Origin: Azadirachta indica
Taxonomy: Eukaryota > Streptophyta > Magnoliopsida > Sapindales > Meliaceae
Length of the DNA: 64,000 nucleotides
Assembly (NCBI GenBank): GCA_022749755.1
Contig: CM040444.1
Span: 16,144,274-16,208,273, forward strand
Direction: 5' to 3'
The position numbers and the translations under genes were made by a program. Position 1 is the stretch's first letter. Each line of letters begins with the position of its first letter. Shown here piece after piece: positions 61,590-64,000 of the stretch. The notes beneath the pieces were generated by a model. The model was not told the DNA's origin. It ran no database searches and saw only the letters and a program-made list of their open reading frames with translations.

Positions 61590-64000
61590 GCCTATGTATA
61601 TTATCTAGGTTAATTTACAAATTTACTATCACAAGTACACAAATTAAGTTAATTGAACTTCCAATATATAGAAACAAAGATGAGAATCAAAGAGGCTAGC
61701 CTATAATAAAAACTTCGTGTATATAAATTAATACAGGAAATTAAATGCATGTGATGTGAAATGCTTTTGATTATATTTTTGCATTTAATTTATACGGTAC
61801 TGTTCTTTCGTATTTTTTGTGCATACCATATGTCTTTAATTTTCTATCATTACCAAATCTGCTATTTTCTAAAATACATGTAAATAGTTTTATGATTTAA
61901 CCATTTCCCAAATCTTTGGCATTATTTTGAAAATTCAGAAAAAGGCCAGAATATAATACTAATAATAATGTGACATCCATTTACATGAAAGAATTAATTT
62001 ATATAAAAATAGAGGAAGTATTCTGTGAAAAATCGGACCCAATTTTTCTTTCTTATCAACTTGATATTTTAAAAAAGAAAATTTCTTAATCCTTTAATTG
62101 TATAATAAGGACAAGAAAAGCACTTAAAGACCAAGTACTTGTATATTTAGGAAGTGTTTAACAAACATTCTTTGCAATAAAATAAGCTCCTTCTTAAGCA
62201 TCTCACTCATTCTCATGGCACATACATATTTATATACCTCCCACACGCAAAGAACACTATACATACATACTTACATATATATATATATATATATATTACT
62301 TTATTTGCTTGTATTTTTCTTCTTTTTACATCCAATGTATTTCAAGAAATAAAAGGTTAATTAATTAATTAAAACAAGGATATTAAGCCACATGAATGAT
62401 GAATTAATTTTAAACTTAATTAAATTAACTATTCTCCCTTTTGAACGTATTTTCAAGCTCTCCAACGAAGCAAGCAACTAATAATTTTCTTTGCCTTCAT
62501 CTCTTACCTGTAAAAATACAGAAAAAAGGACATTCCCGGCACTTGCTTGTTTACTGGTTAAGCAAGGCAAGAATATTAATTGATTATTCTATTACGAAAC
62601 GAAGACCGCGTTTGGACGAATTGAATTTGAATAACATTGACAACACGGCAAGCTTGGCATATAATTTAGACTTGTTCAAGTTATATTGATCATGATCAGC
62701 GTCAGAGGGAGGTGGGCTAGCTAGCTATCTTGCTAGGGATTTTAATATAAAGTTGCCAATTACTTAGGGTTAGGGAATTTGGTTTGTTTGTTTGTTTCGT
62801 GGGAAAGTGGGAAAGTGGGACAGTAGAAAGTAACGTAATACGTACTGAATGTTTCATCGTTGGCATATATGTGTATGAACATTTCTTGTGGACAACTTGT
62901 CATCACCGTGTTTGGTGGGAAAGAAACCGACGGAAAAAAGCAACATAAATTCCGGGCCTATGGGTTGTGTCATATATGACTCATATCACTATGAAACCCA
63001 TACTTTTTCTTATATTAATTCTCCTTTCATTTCATGGTTTTGTGTATGAAATATACTAATTAGATTGATTTTAGATTAACTAAATTAACTTTGAAGAAAT
63101 TAGTTATTTAAATGTAGGATAACTTTTTAATTAACGCAAGTAAAAATGAAAAAGAAAAATCAACTCAACACAACAACAAAAATGTATGTTAATTAAAAAA
63201 AAAGTCAAAATTTTAACTAATTTAAATTTTTATTTATATTATGAACAAAATTGGTTTTGACACGTTACTATAAATTGTATTTATAAACAGTCATTATAGA
63301 CTATATATGTTCTCTTAATTTGCTAGAAATTTTCTCACTTTTTTATATTTTCATGATAATCAAGATTAAAAGTTATAATAGTAGTTGTGTTTGTAAAGAG
63401 AAAAAGAATATGTAGCAACAACAACAATAATAATAATAAGAATAAGAATAAGAATTACACAATAATTAATTAAACAAATGTAGAGAGCCAGCCTAAAACA
63501 AGCAAGGCAAGAATTGACTTTATTTTTGGTAGAGTGTGTACACTACATAAGATAGAAATAAAGTATTAACGAGTAATGTAGATATATACAGAAATAAAAT
63601 AAGAAAACACATAGGTAGTGATACATAGTCAACATAGATGATAATGAACAATTGTCAAAATAGACGCAAACGATGTTGTGATTAGGTGTGTAGATCATGA
63701 TACCAACATGTGCATTAAAGTCGCGAACCACATGCCCCTTAACTCTTTATCTCTAACCCAATTACTCTCTTAACATGTTATTCTTCTGCCTGCCCCGCCT
63801 TTGCAAAGAGATCAAAGCCCATTACCAGCACCACCCCATCAACCTCAACTGCCTGCTTGCTATCTCTTCGCTGTTTCACCTCTTCATGATGCAAACCCCT
63901 TTAACCCTTTTCTGGATTCCATTGCATGGGTTTCAACGCTTTCAACAGTAAAAAAGATTCCAATTATAGATATGTTTTAGTGATAGATAGATAATGATTT
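61590..64000. other. Intergenic, no gene seen
   Basis: AT-rich, with (AT)n at 62276-62296 and AAT/AAG-type triplets at 63420-63455. From about 63770 to the end the DNA is C/T-richer and could be the start of a leader or promoter of a gene beyond the window; nothing coding is visible. Confidence 0.45.

Noticed and set aside
62441..62689. An 82-codon plus-strand frame in gene-poor DNA
   Set aside because: No domain, signal peptide or homologue recognised; length is possible by chance in this region.

Overview
The window is nuclear DNA of a flowering plant, most likely a eudicot. It has AT-rich intergenic DNA with many dinucleotide and trinucleotide runs, multi-exon genes with GT-AG introns, and plant-specific families (LBD, NPH3/RPT2-like, QWRF, CXE carboxylesterase, SERK-like LRR protein). 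I cannot fix the species from the sequence alone. Gene models were spliced by hand; every complete model closes with an in-frame total length and a single terminal stop.

Left part (1-14.8 kb): the 3' end of a coiled-coil protein gene (+) that ends with a probable GC-AG intron; a small SERF-like zinc-finger gene (+); a secreted LRR-only protein of the SERK-ectodomain type (+); a Mpv17/PMP22 membrane protein (+) with a dense G-box cluster about 0.7-0.9 kb upstream of its start; and a SAGA-Tad1/ADA1-like coactivator (-).

Middle part (16-30.7 kb): a decayed CXE carboxylesterase (-) with several frame breaks; a PUT/LAT-type polyamine or amino-acid transporter (-); a 1.67-kb palindromic Mutator-like foldback element whose centre is an array of about 14 small hairpins; the sulfhydryl oxidase ERV1 (+); a UBP-type zinc-finger protein (-); ribosomal protein S29 (+) with a site II/telo-box promoter; and an unrecognised set of possible coding segments at 29.6-30.7 kb.

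Right part (30.7-64 kb): a 4.5-kb intergenic stretch; a QWRF-domain microtubule-associated protein (+) whose 3-kb first intron holds three independent tandem duplications; an LBD37/38/39-type transcription factor (-); an NPH3/RPT2-like BTB protein (-) with another tandem duplication in its first intron; then about 10.5 kb without any gene I can support, rich in microsatellites and with a near-perfect 81-bp duplication.

The genes are ordinary housekeeping or regulatory loci with no common pathway. The structure that stands out is the palindromic element at 20270-21941, which lies between the divergently transcribed transporter and ERV1 genes and would give a long hairpin RNA if read through.
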